A DNA stretch of 41,615 nucleotides. It comes from Scleroderma bovista. Taxonomy: Eukaryota > Basidiomycota > Agaricomycetes > Boletales > Sclerodermataceae. Where the stretch lies: NCBI GenBank assembly GCA_037178675.1, contig JAYMGJ010000369.1:1-41615 (forward strand), written 5' to 3'. The notes below the pieces were generated by a model that was not told the DNA's origin, searched no databases, and worked only from the letters and a program-made list of their open reading frames with translations. The position numbers and the translations under genes are program-made. Shown piece by piece: positions 31,978 through 41,615 of the stretch (position 1 is its first letter; the number at the start of each line of letters is the position of its first letter).

Positions 31978-32150
31978 ACTGGGATATGACAGTTCGAACA
32001 CGAACGATGTTAACGAGGAATGTGATCGTTGTGCTCACGCCGTGGCCAGCCACAGGGCTTGATGAGCTCGAAGAATACTGATCGGACCGAACCCTTTCCG
32101 AGAAAACATCCTTTCCGAACATATGCAAACTTCTGCCATCTTTCCCGATG

Positions 32151-32231
32151 GTCCTTGTCGATTAGTGGTTAAATCATCACGTTGTGGCAATCCAAACCGT
32201 GAAGCCGGAGGTTCGAATCCTCCCTGGGACA
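32151..32231 (+). tRNA. tRNA-His (GUG anticodon) with 9-nt intron
   Basis: Full cloverleaf by eye. Acceptor GTCCTTG pairs with CTGGGAC, with a wobble and one mismatch. D-arm GATT...AATC; anticodon stem TCACG/CGTGA; T-arm GGAGG-TTCGAAT-CCTCC; discriminator A. The anticodon loop TTGTGGC, with GTG at 32184-32186, is identical to the yeast tRNA-His loop as I recall it. A 9-nt intron (32188..32196, CAATCCAAA; boundaries can slide by one) sits at the canonical position after base 37. Mature length is 72 nt. A T9 run follows. Confidence 0.88.
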
Positions 32232-32233
32232 GG

Positions 32234-32242
32234 TTTTTTTTT
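32234..32242 (+). terminator. RNA polymerase III terminator of tRNA-His
   Basis: A run of nine T starts two bases after the tRNA discriminator base, a strong Pol III stop signal. Confidence 0.85.
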
Positions 32243-32424
32243 CACACTTAACTGAAGGAAAAATTGCAGGTAGACTGTCAATGTGTATGGACCTATCGTA
32301 GACTTGAAAGCAGTGCAATGGAAGGAGCGGAGAGATGTATGTATCAGAGAAATCATACCTATGGTCATGCGTAATTGCATCAATTACCCACTTCACCACC
32401 AAATGAGGTCGCAAGACCTTTTTT

Positions 32425-33756
32425 TTACACACCCTCCAACCTATTCACCGCGTCCGACACTCTAGACTCGTCCCTCGCGGGACCCTCATCCATCCCATCC
32501 GCCTCCTTAGCACACCGTTCGCACGTACACGCAAACCGCCACCCTCGCGCGAGCTCTATACGCCTTCTCCTGCGTGCATCAACGACGCTTTCGCCCTCCT
32601 GCTGGGACACATCGACGTATGCGACGGTAAGCTCATCACCGCATTTGAGTGCGCGGCTGGCGATGAGGTGCAGTTCCGCGGTGCCGTTGTCGAACGAGGG
32701 GCGCGCAGAGGGCGTGCACGAGTGGTTGAGCTGTGTCGCGTTCAGTGAATGAATCTCGTCTTGGCGAAGGAAGACGTACATAGGAAGATACCGCATAGAA
32801 TCCTGTTCCGACTTGCTTCTGGGTCCCGACTGGCGTTCGCGTCTTCTCAGCATCTTCCGGACGCTCAGTAGGTTCGGGCTACCAAATCAAAAGTCCAAAA
32901 CAAAAAAAGCACCATAAACACGTGCCTCGCACGACACACAACTATACACGCACCTTATCTTCCCTTCCCTCCCCAAAGTACACCCCAAACGCATTGTAAG
33001 TCATCCCGCCAAGGTACGTTGCATGCCTCTCCTCCGTGACGAACTGCTCGAGGCCGGGCAATGCGCTCTGCAATACCCCCTTCAACAACGTCGTCTCCTC
33101 CTCTGGCGGGGTCATCTCCAGATACCGCAGCCGCTCCAGGTGATCATATAGTGTGTAGTCGCCGCCATCTGTTAGACCGAGGTCTGCCGGGCCCGTCGTA
33201 CCGAGACCCGTCGCGAGCATCTTGGCAGTCTCAGCGGAGACCTGCCGTGCAATGAACCGCGCAACGAGCTGAGGGGCAGCTTTTCCGCGCTTCTCGAGAT
33301 ATTCAGTGAACGCCTCTTGTACCTTCTTGCGCTCATCAGTGGTGGACGCCGGCAATGGAACAGCAATTTGTTCGGGAACGGGCGATCCAAGAGAAAACAG
33401 AAGTCGTTGTGAGTGTGTCTCAGCTTTGTTGTGACAATCCTGAGAGCAATAAACCGAATGGAGCCAGTCGATCTCAGGGCGAGCGGCGCTGGAGGTGTCA
33501 ATAACACGCAAGCAGTGGCTACAGTGAGTTCCTTTCCCTTGAAGGTCCATGTCGAGAGCAGTGACAATAGCATCTTCCTGTGTTCATCGAACTCCAGGTG
33601 AGCACCTCGTTACCTGCGTTCTATGGGGGAAACACGTACCTTGTAAATGAGGTCTCCAGGCTCAAAGTCCTTCGTGCATACAAGGACCTTCTTTCTTGTA
33701 AATGCACCCGGTTTATCATTTACGGGCACATCGACAGTCTTAACTGCTACATTCAT
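32425..33756 (-). CDS. MYND/SET-domain protein (putative lysine methyltransferase)
   Basis: Model complement(32425..32730, 32780..32878, 32954..33577, 33640..33756), 381 aa from the first in-frame ATG. SMYD-type split SET protein: VLVCTKDFEPGDLIYKE opens the SET domain. A Cys-rich insert follows (CSHCLRVID..., VYCSQDC). Then comes a helical part with LVARFIARQVSAETAK and YDHLERLRYLEM, then LNHSCTPSARPSF (the NHSC motif), GDELTVAYVD and the post-SET WRFACTCERC. The catalytic motifs look intact. Oddity: the frame stays open upstream through LKKLGYYDCFPAKAMN and SKNASKVRIVDFEGP to about 33860 without an ATG. The true 5' end therefore either uses an unseen exon or comes from splicing with the Tom20 gene 380 nt upstream (see findings). 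Confidence 0.85.
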
Positions 33757-34134
33757 CGCTTTCGCCGGAAAACAATCATAGTAGCCTAATTTTTTCAGCT
33801 CAGGGCCGCTGAGGGGTCCCTCAAAGTCAACGATGCGCACCTTCGACGCGTTCTTTGACCTGTATAGAAGACGAGAGTTCACCGCGAAAAGTTCAATGGT
33901 GGGACAGGCACGACGGGCACATTGATCAAGGACCGGAAAAGAAGCGTTCACATCAGATCATCGCACAACCAACAAAAGAAAAGAAAGGAAAAACAGATAA
34001 ATTCCGACAATAGGTGACGTGAGCGTGACGGGTGGAATGGGTGTGCGTTCGGATTGCGAGATACATGAAAGCATGAGGACTACACAGCGTACAGCGTGCC
34101 TGTGTAAACGAGTGTGGGTTACGGCGATTTATAG
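33757..34134. other. Spacer between SET and Tom20 genes with open SET-side frame
   Basis: Contains an ATG-less in-frame extension of the SET gene (33757 to about 33860) preceded by an acceptor-like TATACAG. A TATAAAT on the minus strand sits just past the Tom20 stop (near 34130) and might drive a separate SET transcript. Confidence 0.5.
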
Positions 34135-34922
34135 TCACAGGACAGGGGTTTGAGTGCCTGGATCCGTGACATTGTCCCACTCCTGCGAGGATGCCTCCGA
34201 GGGAGGCCTCGTAGCGTCCAGCTCATCGTCATCGTCGGATAAGGGTGCACCGCCCGTCTCAGCAGGCGAAGAATGTGAACTCACGTCCATGTTAGTCAAT
34301 TGCATCACGAGCTATGTCAGGTGCATCAGTACACGTTGCAGGTTAGGCCCTAAAGAGACGACGTGACGACAAACCTGGAAGACAGGTGGTGGAACCGTCT
34401 TTTCGTAGATCACAATCAACTCGACGGGTGAAGGATAAACACGGAGTGCACGATAGAAGCACATCGCCGCGTTGAGGTTGAACGAAGGGCCTGAGGGCAC
34501 CGGAAGTTCAAATGCCAATTTAATCTAATGAAAGGGTTCAGGACAGACCTCGTGCACAAAGCTGTTCTCCCAGCGCGACCTGAGACATGAAATATCTCTC
34601 CTTGTCCTCAGCACTAGGCGGAACTTCTTCCTTCCGCACTTGCTCTAGTGCACTCTTTAGGTCGCTCTCCTCCACGCCACCAGAGCTCACGGATGTCTCC
34701 GACGACGTCTGGCTCTTCGCAACGCGTTTTTTGTCCTTCCCTTTGAACAGCGTACAGCACTAAGCATCGCAGAATGGCTGCTGCAGCGACAAAGAAACAC
34801 GTACGCAACTGCTTGCGGAAATTGGCGTCTGTTCTCCGCCTGTAGTCAAAGTAGACTGCGTATGCGAACAAACCACCGACGGCGATGCCGGCGACGGTGA
34901 GCATGGTTGATGTCTTCGTCAT
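34135..34922 (-). CDS. tom20: Mitochondrial import receptor subunit Tom20
   Basis: Outer-membrane receptor of the TOM complex that recognises presequences. Model complement(34135..34311, 34375..34490, 34549..34740, 34805..34922); closed frame, 200 aa. An N-terminal anchor (MLTVAGIAVGGLFAYAVYFD) is followed by YRRR. A Lys/Glu-rich linker leads to the receptor domain: SAEDKERYFMSQVALGEQL, FNLNAAMCFYRALRVYPSP, ELIVIYEKTVPPPVF, LTNMD. The end is acidic (SDDDDELD) then EWDNVTDPGTQTPVL. Introns are 58-64 nt. The last exon contains a strong donor (GTGAGT) exactly after LTNMD, which could splice into the downstream SET gene. Confidence 0.93.
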
Positions 34923-35212
34923 TTTGTTGTACGAGTGTACTTGACGGAGTGGATGAGCAGTGGTCGAGGAAATTTGGGCGAGTTCCTTAGAAATTACGTA
35001 ACAACCTGGTTCACCTTCTAAACTAGGAATGTCACGCCGTCAATCCAACAACTGTCGGAGCTGAGTCAGATTTAAGATATTGACAGTACTGCTGTCGACA
35101 CTCCAGCTGGTACAATACATGACAAGAAATACAACAAGAAATAAGTATACAAGGAAAGGAGATCGAAAAAGGAGGTCATGAAATCCATCGCATTTCGAAA
35201 GCGAGCAGTTCA

Positions 35213-38022
35213 TTATATCCTGTTATTCATCGACATAACATCGGGGAAGTCGCACTTGCAGCAAGCCAGCCCATTGCAGGGCGTTCCATGGCGTCTATCA
35301 ACCCACCCAAGACCCCGTGGAGCATGCAATTGCAAAGCACTGATGCCTTGGTCCTGGTCGGCAGTAGCGTTAAATAGCTTTTGGATCGCGTTCACAGCAC
35401 GCGTGTGTCGGCACTGGCGAATCCAGCACGAGGGCCGGACAATCGCTTTGAATGCCTTCTTCTTGTTACAGGCACGATAGCAGGCTGGTGGGTGCATTGA
35501 GTATGGGGCGGGGCTGTGATATGAAACACTTACGACTGTAGTCACGTGCGAGGACACGCCTCCAGTCAAGGTAATCCTTGAAGAACGGATGTCCTTTGAT
35601 TTCATCCCATCCAGGCCGCTTTGCCGGATTCGGTTCAAAGATCTAGGCAAAGGTTCGTTAGTTAACAGATGGTGGTAGGTGGTAAGGTGCATACCCGCAT
35701 GAGCAGATCCTTTGCCAGCTTGTCATAGACTTTGGCCATGACAGGCTTTTGCCTGGGGTCTGGTTGATGATCCTCGAACAGGTGCCCGTCGTCTTTGTCG
35801 ATATCCACACCGGGGGCGTAATAATACCATGGCTAAAAGGAACAGTATCAGGAAATCCGTCGAGCGACACAATATTATCAAACTTACATCGCCATCGGGC
35901 ATAAAAAGATCCAGTATCATCAACCCGAACACATAAATATCGGCTTTATAGTTGTGTCCGCTATCCCCGATAAATTGTTCTGGAGCTAAGTAGCCATCCG
36001 TGCCTGCCTTGCCGTGCATGGTCTTGCCATTCCAGTCTTCATCGGTAAGATCGTTGGGGAGCGTGGAGACATTCCCAAAGTCGCACAGTGAGACGTGTCC
36101 ATTCGGGGTAACCAAAACGTTCTCGAGCTTCAGGTCATGGTGCACTATGCGCATGCTATGCAACTTCTCCAATGCCAGTACCTAGCGATCGGATTGGTGA
36201 GTAGGAACATATAGGAGATCCCGGTTACTTACCAACTCAGCGGCGATAAGACGAATCTGCCATAGTTGTAGTGGGCAAGCCTTGTTTGATACTCTTAGAC
36301 GAAGGTTCTCGGGGTAATATCTCTGCAGGTTCAGAGACAGATCAGTAATGAAAAAATCTAACAGAAAAATGAAAAAAAATGCACCATGACAAAATAGAAA
36401 TTATTTTTGTCCGAGAAGCAGTCGATCAGTGGAGTAAGGAAGGGGTGGTTTTCGAACGTGATTCGAAGCCAGGCACTGAATTCGCTGGAAACCCATCCCC
36501 CTGCTTCGAGCAATCGCTGTTCCAAAGTCTTCATTCCCTCTCCGGTCGACATCTGCCTGAGTTCCTTGTCGGACGCCCAGGTACTAAAGAATCGTTTCCG
36601 GTTGATGACTTTGATCGCAACATCCATAGGTGGCCCATCATCCCGCGCACCCTCGCCCAACCACACAGTGCCGTTGGCTCCCCGTCCGACAGTTCGAGTG
36701 AGTTTATATTTATACATGCCAGCCTGAAGGTTAATAAAGTTGGCCGAGACGGTGTACTTCTCGTACCGCGCGTCGGCGGCATCAGCATCCTCGTACTCAT
36801 ATTCTGAAGCACACTTTTCCAGTTCGACACCACCTGAGTGACCACGGGTAGCTGCGGCGCTGGCAGACCTATCAGAAGGGATCTGCGCGCGAGCAGGTTC
36901 ATTGGCACAGAGGAGATGAGTGGGGATGAAGGGAGTAGTAGGAATGTTCGCAAATTGTTCGTTGGGAAAGCCGAGACCAGGCGGATAATGTGGGATCTTC
37001 TTGGGTGGCACACGGGGATCAGGATGGAGGACTTGTGGAGTGCCAATTTCGAAGGTTCCTACGGTCTTGCCACTCCAAGCCAGAGGCGGTACACCGGCAG
37101 GCAGGATGGCCGGATGACGAGGGATGTAGGCACCTGGGGGAATTCCTTGCCTGGGTGCAAGGTGCGCGAAGGCAGGATCTGCAGGGAAGCAGTGAATCCC
37201 TGCGGTATTCCCCTGGCTCGTCTGTTGCTTTGCAGCGTCTTGTAAAGGTACAAACGGCTGTCGTTGTGCATAAGCCCCAGGAGGAATTTTCTGTATCGGG
37301 GCAAGGTGGGCAAAGGCAGGGTCAGCAGCAAGGTACCGAATCTCTTGGGCCGCTGGGGCGTTAATAAGGCCCGGCTGTGGCTTTGGAATAACATTCGGGG
37401 GTGCAAGCAGCTGGCGAGGTCCATAGGCACCGGAAGGGATCTTCTGCATGGGAGCAAGGTGGGCGAGGGAAGGGTCTGTAGCGAGGTAACGAATTTCGGG
37501 AACAGCAAGGTGGGCTGCTCCTTCGTGCGTGTTATTGTCCTGTGAGCTCGGAAAACCTTCTCCAAATATACGCCTTAAGGTGGCAGCAATATTGGCGGAT
37601 TCTTGGAATCGTTGGAGCATGAAGTCGCGTTCAAGACGGCTGCTACGCAGGAAAGAGGAGAAGAAGTGTTGGCTGAGGGAAAGTTGTGTGACGATTGTCG
37701 GTAGGAAGCCTAAAGTGAGTGCTGCAGCGGCTTGAACCAGAGTGGGAGACACACGACCGCAGAAAGCATGAATCAATGGAGTAGGAAAAAAGGGTGGAAC
37801 AACAACGGTAGGCGGGCGCCACAAGACAAGTTGAGTGGAAGTTGAGCCAACAGTCGCCACAGGGGAACCACTGGGCTCGGTGGCATGATCGGAAGTCGTG
37901 GTTTGTTCTGTAAGGTTCACTTGTGGAACATTGGGATCAGTTGAATCGACGATGACTGGATGATTCTTGGCGTGTTTCTTAGGCTTCAACTTGCGGATGA
38001 AGCGCAAGAGACGTTTTATCAT
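35213..38022 (-). CDS. Serine/threonine protein kinase with repeat-bearing N-terminal extension
   Basis: Model complement(35213..35484, 35534..35642, 35695..35832, 35888..36181, 36233..36322, 36385..38022); closed frame, 846 aa. Start at the ATG at 38022, in good context (CCACCATG) and reading MIKRLLRFIRKLKPKKHAKN; the frame continues upstream. Residues about 175-310 hold three copies of a roughly 30-residue unit (ADPAFAHLAPIQKIPPGAY) at about 50-residue spacing. Kinase domain at about 440-720: Gly loop GRGANG (446-451), VAIKVI with K471, catalytic loop HHDLKLEN (590-597, HHD in place of the usual HRD), DFG 610-612, APE 642-644, then PAKRPGWDEIKGHPFF. Asp592 and Asn597 are kept, so it should be active although not RD-type. 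The 90-residue C-terminal exon is Cys-rich and unfamiliar. The substrate is unknown. Confidence 0.85.
37114..37498 (-). repeat. Three in-frame repeats in the kinase N-terminal region
   Basis: On the minus strand, at about 37411-37498, 37258-37345 and 37114-37200, the protein repeats EIRYLATDPSLAHLAPMQKI, EIRYLAADPAFAHLAPIQKI and FPADPAFAHLAPRQGI. Each is followed by P(P/S)GAY and two or three residues later R(Q/H). Spacing is about 145-153 nt. Conserved core: ADPAFAHLAP-x-Q-x-IPPGAY. Confidence 0.85.
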
Positions 38023-39100
38023 GGTGGGATGTGGGAACTGGAGAAAGCTGATCGATAGAGATATATGACCAATGTTTGTGCGGCAGTTAAATACAAAAAC
38101 AATACCTGAACGCTTTGGACCCATGAGTTTGCCAAAGCGTATTGTAACCCCCTTACGGGCCAAAGCGGCGGAGGCTATATCATGGAAGCTATTGGGATCG
38201 AATTCCAACAAGGGAACAACGACATCAGCTAACTTGTTGGTTTTCTTGTAGGATTTCAATGTAGACTCGCGGGAGTTAGAACAACAAAATCGTAGAGCTT
38301 ACGTGATCATAGACAATAGAAGGCTGAAAGGCCGTGAAGTTATGTGGACGGAGGGGAGGCCAAAGCACAACCAGTTAGGCTCCGAAACTTGAATTTTCCA
38401 AGCGAACGATACTCCCATCTCGGTTGGAACCACGCGCGGGCGCCGGAGAACGACCATGGCAAGAGCAGATCCGGGATAGCAGGCTATGGACTAGTACACC
38501 TACTGGGGGGGCCCGACTATCGTTGCGCTGGATCCTTACACATCGATATGGGCCTCGTACAGCCATGCCACGAGTGGATCGCCGGTATTGGTACCATCGC
38601 GATGTCGAAGCCATCGAGATACGACATGCATTCAAATGCGAACGCCCGGAAACGATGGGCATCCGTCTGCAGGTCTGCATCAAAAATGAAATGGTGCTAA
38701 ATGGATTCCGCTGCCAATCAGAAGGTAGTCTTGGTAGAATCCGATGCATAGCCAGTTGAGATCTCGAAGACACGCTGATCGATACATGAAACACGCTGCA
38801 TGGCGTAACGTAACTTGACAGGACTGGTCCGTGCACGGTCTTGTTGGACGAGCAACGCTGGACAAGAGCAGAGGCGTCGTTGGGATGCCCGCCGTCGACG
38901 GCGTCGATGCTGTTCTCGCCAGGCTTGAAGGCTTGACAGAGTTGCCCGTGTGAGGGAGCATTCCCACGCTGCTCTTTGCTGTTGTGCGTTGGACTCTGCT
39001 CGCAGCGGCCACTCAACTTTGCACAACAACGGCGCATTCGATTTGTTTTCGTCGCCTGTGAGGGGGCAAACCACCATTGTTGCGGTGTCGACGTCCTGTC
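38023..39100. other. Divergent intergenic region, kinase / PP4R3
   Basis: About 1.1 kb between divergent genes. Several overlapping open frames occur here on both strands, including a long minus-strand one (38375-39166), but none has a domain I recognise or a proper ATG and splice context. It probably holds both promoters. Confidence 0.4.
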
Positions 39101-41615
39101 ATGAACAGTGCTGGAGAGCCGACCCCGTCTTTTACCACACACAGCGATTCGCCCGACGTGCTTCACGATCCATTATCACACGACTTGCTTGCATCCCACC
39201 CTTCCCTCGACATCGACCTGGACTCTCTGGCAGAGTCGGACACTGCTTTGGCCTCTTCCTCCGCAAATCACATATCCCTAACGGACTCTCGTGACCTCAT
39301 TTTCGGCGACATTGAACACGTTGAAGACCATGTCAAGGACGACCATATCTCCATGGTCGAGGCTGTGGACCCCGCAGTAGATTCCCAGCTGTCCCCCGAA
39401 TCGTCTCAGGACCTGAAACGCGTAAAGGTATGTTTCTCACTTCCCTTTTCACAACGTCCATCCCTAGTTGTTCCTACCTGTCTCTCGGTTCGTTGCACTT
39501 TGCGAGGCGTTGAACTTTAACGGCTGCTTTATATTCCCTTGCTCCTGTGTCCAACCCATTCCGTTGTCTCTTTGTTCCCGTCCTTGGCATGATTTCAGCC
39601 AAGGCACACTCTAACCCATGCTTACGTCGGTTCTCAAAGGTCTACGAACTCATTGGCTCACGATGGGTGGATCAAGGCACTGCCTATTGCTTTGGACAGC
39701 TCGATGACAGCAACCAGGCCTTCCTCATTGCTCGCTCCGAAGCAGACTTTGACAACATTATCCTCTCAACCGCAATCCGCTCCAATGACGTCTATCAGCG
39801 TCAACAAGGTGCGACATCTCTCTTTGATCTCCATAGAATGCTCTATTGGAAATGCGGCCGTATATCCATCTTTCGAGTACTCACGCGACTACCCCTTCAG
39901 ACAGCCTAATTGTATGGACGGAACCCGACGGAGCGGACTACGCATTAAGTTTCCAGGATGCAGAGGGTTGTGCAGAGGTCTGGAATTTCATCATTGAGGT
40001 GCAACGCCACCTGAACGCCGGTGAGAATTAGTCAACCCTTGACCCACACTTGATGTAGTGCCCTCGTTATTCATGGACACTCACTCATCCCAATCATCTT
40101 CTCTGTCTGAAGATCATGGTCTCGGTTCTTCGTCTCCCGGCGGCGATCATTCCCCGACCGCCGCAACCATCCTTCGCACTGGTCATCTCCCTTCTCCCCA
40201 GCTAGGTAATATTCAAGACATTGATGGCGCAATCAAAACACTTGCGAGAACACAGGCCATAAGAGAGAAGATCTGCGAACGCATTCAGAACGAGGTGTGC
40301 CGCGATCCAAACCCACTCGCCGCTGGAATCGCTGAACCGGCAATTTAGGGATACATCAAGGCGCTCATCAATGTCATGAATATGGCAGAGGATCTGGAAA
40401 GCCTTGACAACCTCCGTGCGTTGTGTGGCCTCATGCAAACTATCTGTAATGCGCCTGTCTTAACTTTGTGTCCAAACCGCTGACGTACCTCTACAGTGAC
40501 TATGAATGACCATGGAATTTATGAGTACATCCTCGAAGACGACGTCTTCTTCGGAGTCATCGGTATGCTTGAATGTATGTGCCCCCTGTTTGCTACCTCT
40601 TCGCTTTTTCATGGCTCTTAGATGATCCCGAGTTTCAAACTCACAAGGCGAATTACCGCGAATTCCTTCGTGAAAACGCTCGTTTCCACCAACCCATTGC
40701 AATAGAGGATGTCACTATACGGAAGAAAGTCCATCACACCTATCGTCTCCAGTTTCTCAAAGATGTCGTTCTCGCCCGAACCCTCGATGACTCGACCTTT
40801 AACGTGCTCAACTCGTGCATCATCTTCAACCAAATCGACATCATCAATCACATCCAGCAGGATCCCACCTTCCTGCGGGCAATAGTGAAGTTATACGTAA
40901 GCGAAGAAGTGTTGAATGGTCCCAAGAAGGATGATGAGGGTGCTGAGACGGAAACGGTTGATACTGCTAGGAAATCCAACGGTACCATGACCAATGGTCA
41001 GCACTCATCACCATTGACGACACCCTTCACTTTTGGCCCACCAGATCAGCTGGCCGAAACTGACATTGCATTTCGTCGGGAAGTGGTAATCCTCATCCAG
41101 CAACTCTGTGCGATGGGCAAGAACGTCCAGCTCCCAGCACGAATGGCACTCTTCCGAACACTCGTCGACCAAGGCATATTATTCGCAGTGCAGTGGGCAT
41201 TTGGGCTTAGCGAAAGGGAAGAGACGTCCAAGGCAATCATAAGCGCAGGTGGTGAAATAATGTCCGCTCTTTTGGATCATGATCTCCACGGCGTCCGCGG
41301 CCATGTTTTTAAGCAGGCCGTAGCCATCGAACGAGAAAAGGAGGCAGGCCGAATAGGTGTTGACAAGGCTGAGACCTTGCTACGGCTCATGTGCCGGATT
41401 ATGGCTCAAAGTCGTGACTTGGCTGTGCAATGTCAGATCGGTGACCTTCTGAAGGCGCTCTTAGACATTTCACAGAACGCCACCGGACCTGGTGCAACCC
41501 CAGTAAGTGCCTCGCTGTTATTCAGATAATCGTGTACTCATCATGCGTGTAGGCCACGATCAGTGCAAAGTTATCAGCTCGTCCTAAAGATGACCCTGGA
41601 ACCGAGAAGTTTTTG
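39101..41615 (+). CDS. Serine/threonine-protein phosphatase 4 regulatory subunit 3 (Psy2/SMEK), 3' truncated by window
   Basis: Regulatory subunit that targets the PP4 catalytic subunit in DNA-damage and cell-cycle control. Exons 39101..39427, 39640..39808, 39901..40020, 40059..40294, 40349..40445, 40497..40574, 40622..41502, 41553 to beyond the end. A 109-residue acidic Ser-rich extension precedes the EVH1/PH-like domain (RVKVYELIGSRWVDQGTAYC, SLIVWTEPDGADYALSFQD, CAEVWNFI). The SMK-1 and armadillo-like part follows: GYIKALINVMNMAEDLESLD, MNDHGIYEYILEDDVFFGVI, DPEFQTHKANYREFL, HHTYRLQFLKDVVLARTLDD, and at the window end KLSARPKDDPGTEKF. The first intron is long (212 nt) and ends in AAG rather than YAG, but with a CTAAC branch point 20-odd nt before it. 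Translation runs to the window edge without a stop. Confidence 0.93.

Noticed and set aside
38375..39166. 263-codon open frame on the minus strand
   Set aside because: It opens with GTG rather than ATG, overlaps exon 1 of the PP4R3 gene on the other strand, has no recognisable domain, and other frames here are equally open.

Overview
This is a filamentous-fungal nuclear window, most likely from an agaricomycete basidiomycete. The genes are split by many short introns (mostly 45-70 nt, GT...AG, often with a CTAAC-like branch point). RS-rich and Ser-rich tails are common, and the housekeeping families read as basidiomycete versions. The TPR-HET fusion protein is a type I associate with mushroom-forming fungi. 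Nothing here is bacterial, plasmid-borne or organellar. I worked out all exon models by hand; where junctions are given, the reading frame closes exactly.

Layout. (1) 0.6-4 kb: a divergent pair, translation initiation factor eIF3d (minus) and the spliceosomal RES/U2 protein Ist3 (plus), separated by 156 nt. (2) 5-14.9 kb: a gene-poor stretch. It holds an orphan tail-anchored Cys-motif protein (4987-6081), a decayed copy of its 3' half (about 8118-8370), other coding-like debris, and two related genes for proteins with a single C-terminal C2H2 finger (9.4-9.9 and 12.9-13.85 kb). (3) 15-21.5 kb: two large convergent genes, a CNH (citron homology) domain protein (plus) and a TRP-like/ML-domain membrane protein of the Flc/Pkd2 type (minus). 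(4) 21.5-29.3 kb: a second accessory stretch with an intronless TPR-HET protein, the HIG1/Rcf2 respiratory factor gene, and a truncated NUP98 pseudogene. (5) 29.4-35 kb: compact housekeeping genes: complex I subunit NDUFA8, a small unknown protein, complex I assembly factor NDUFAF3, an intron-containing tRNA-His(GUG), a MYND/SET protein and the import receptor Tom20. (6) 35.2-41.6 kb: a Ser/Thr kinase with a repeat-bearing N-terminal extension, then the protein phosphatase 4 regulatory subunit 3 gene (Psy2/SMEK), which runs off the window end.

Themes. Four mitochondrial genes (Rcf2, NDUFA8, NDUFAF3, Tom20) lie within about 8.5 kb. The two accessory stretches contain young or lineage-specific families, pseudogenes and an incompatibility-type gene, as expected of a faster-evolving compartment between conserved blocks. 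The most interesting points are the TPR-HET gene, the C2H2 gene pair, a possible Tom20-SET read-through transcript, the repeat-bearing kinase with an HHD catalytic loop, and the two pseudogene relics (orphan-family copy and NUP98).
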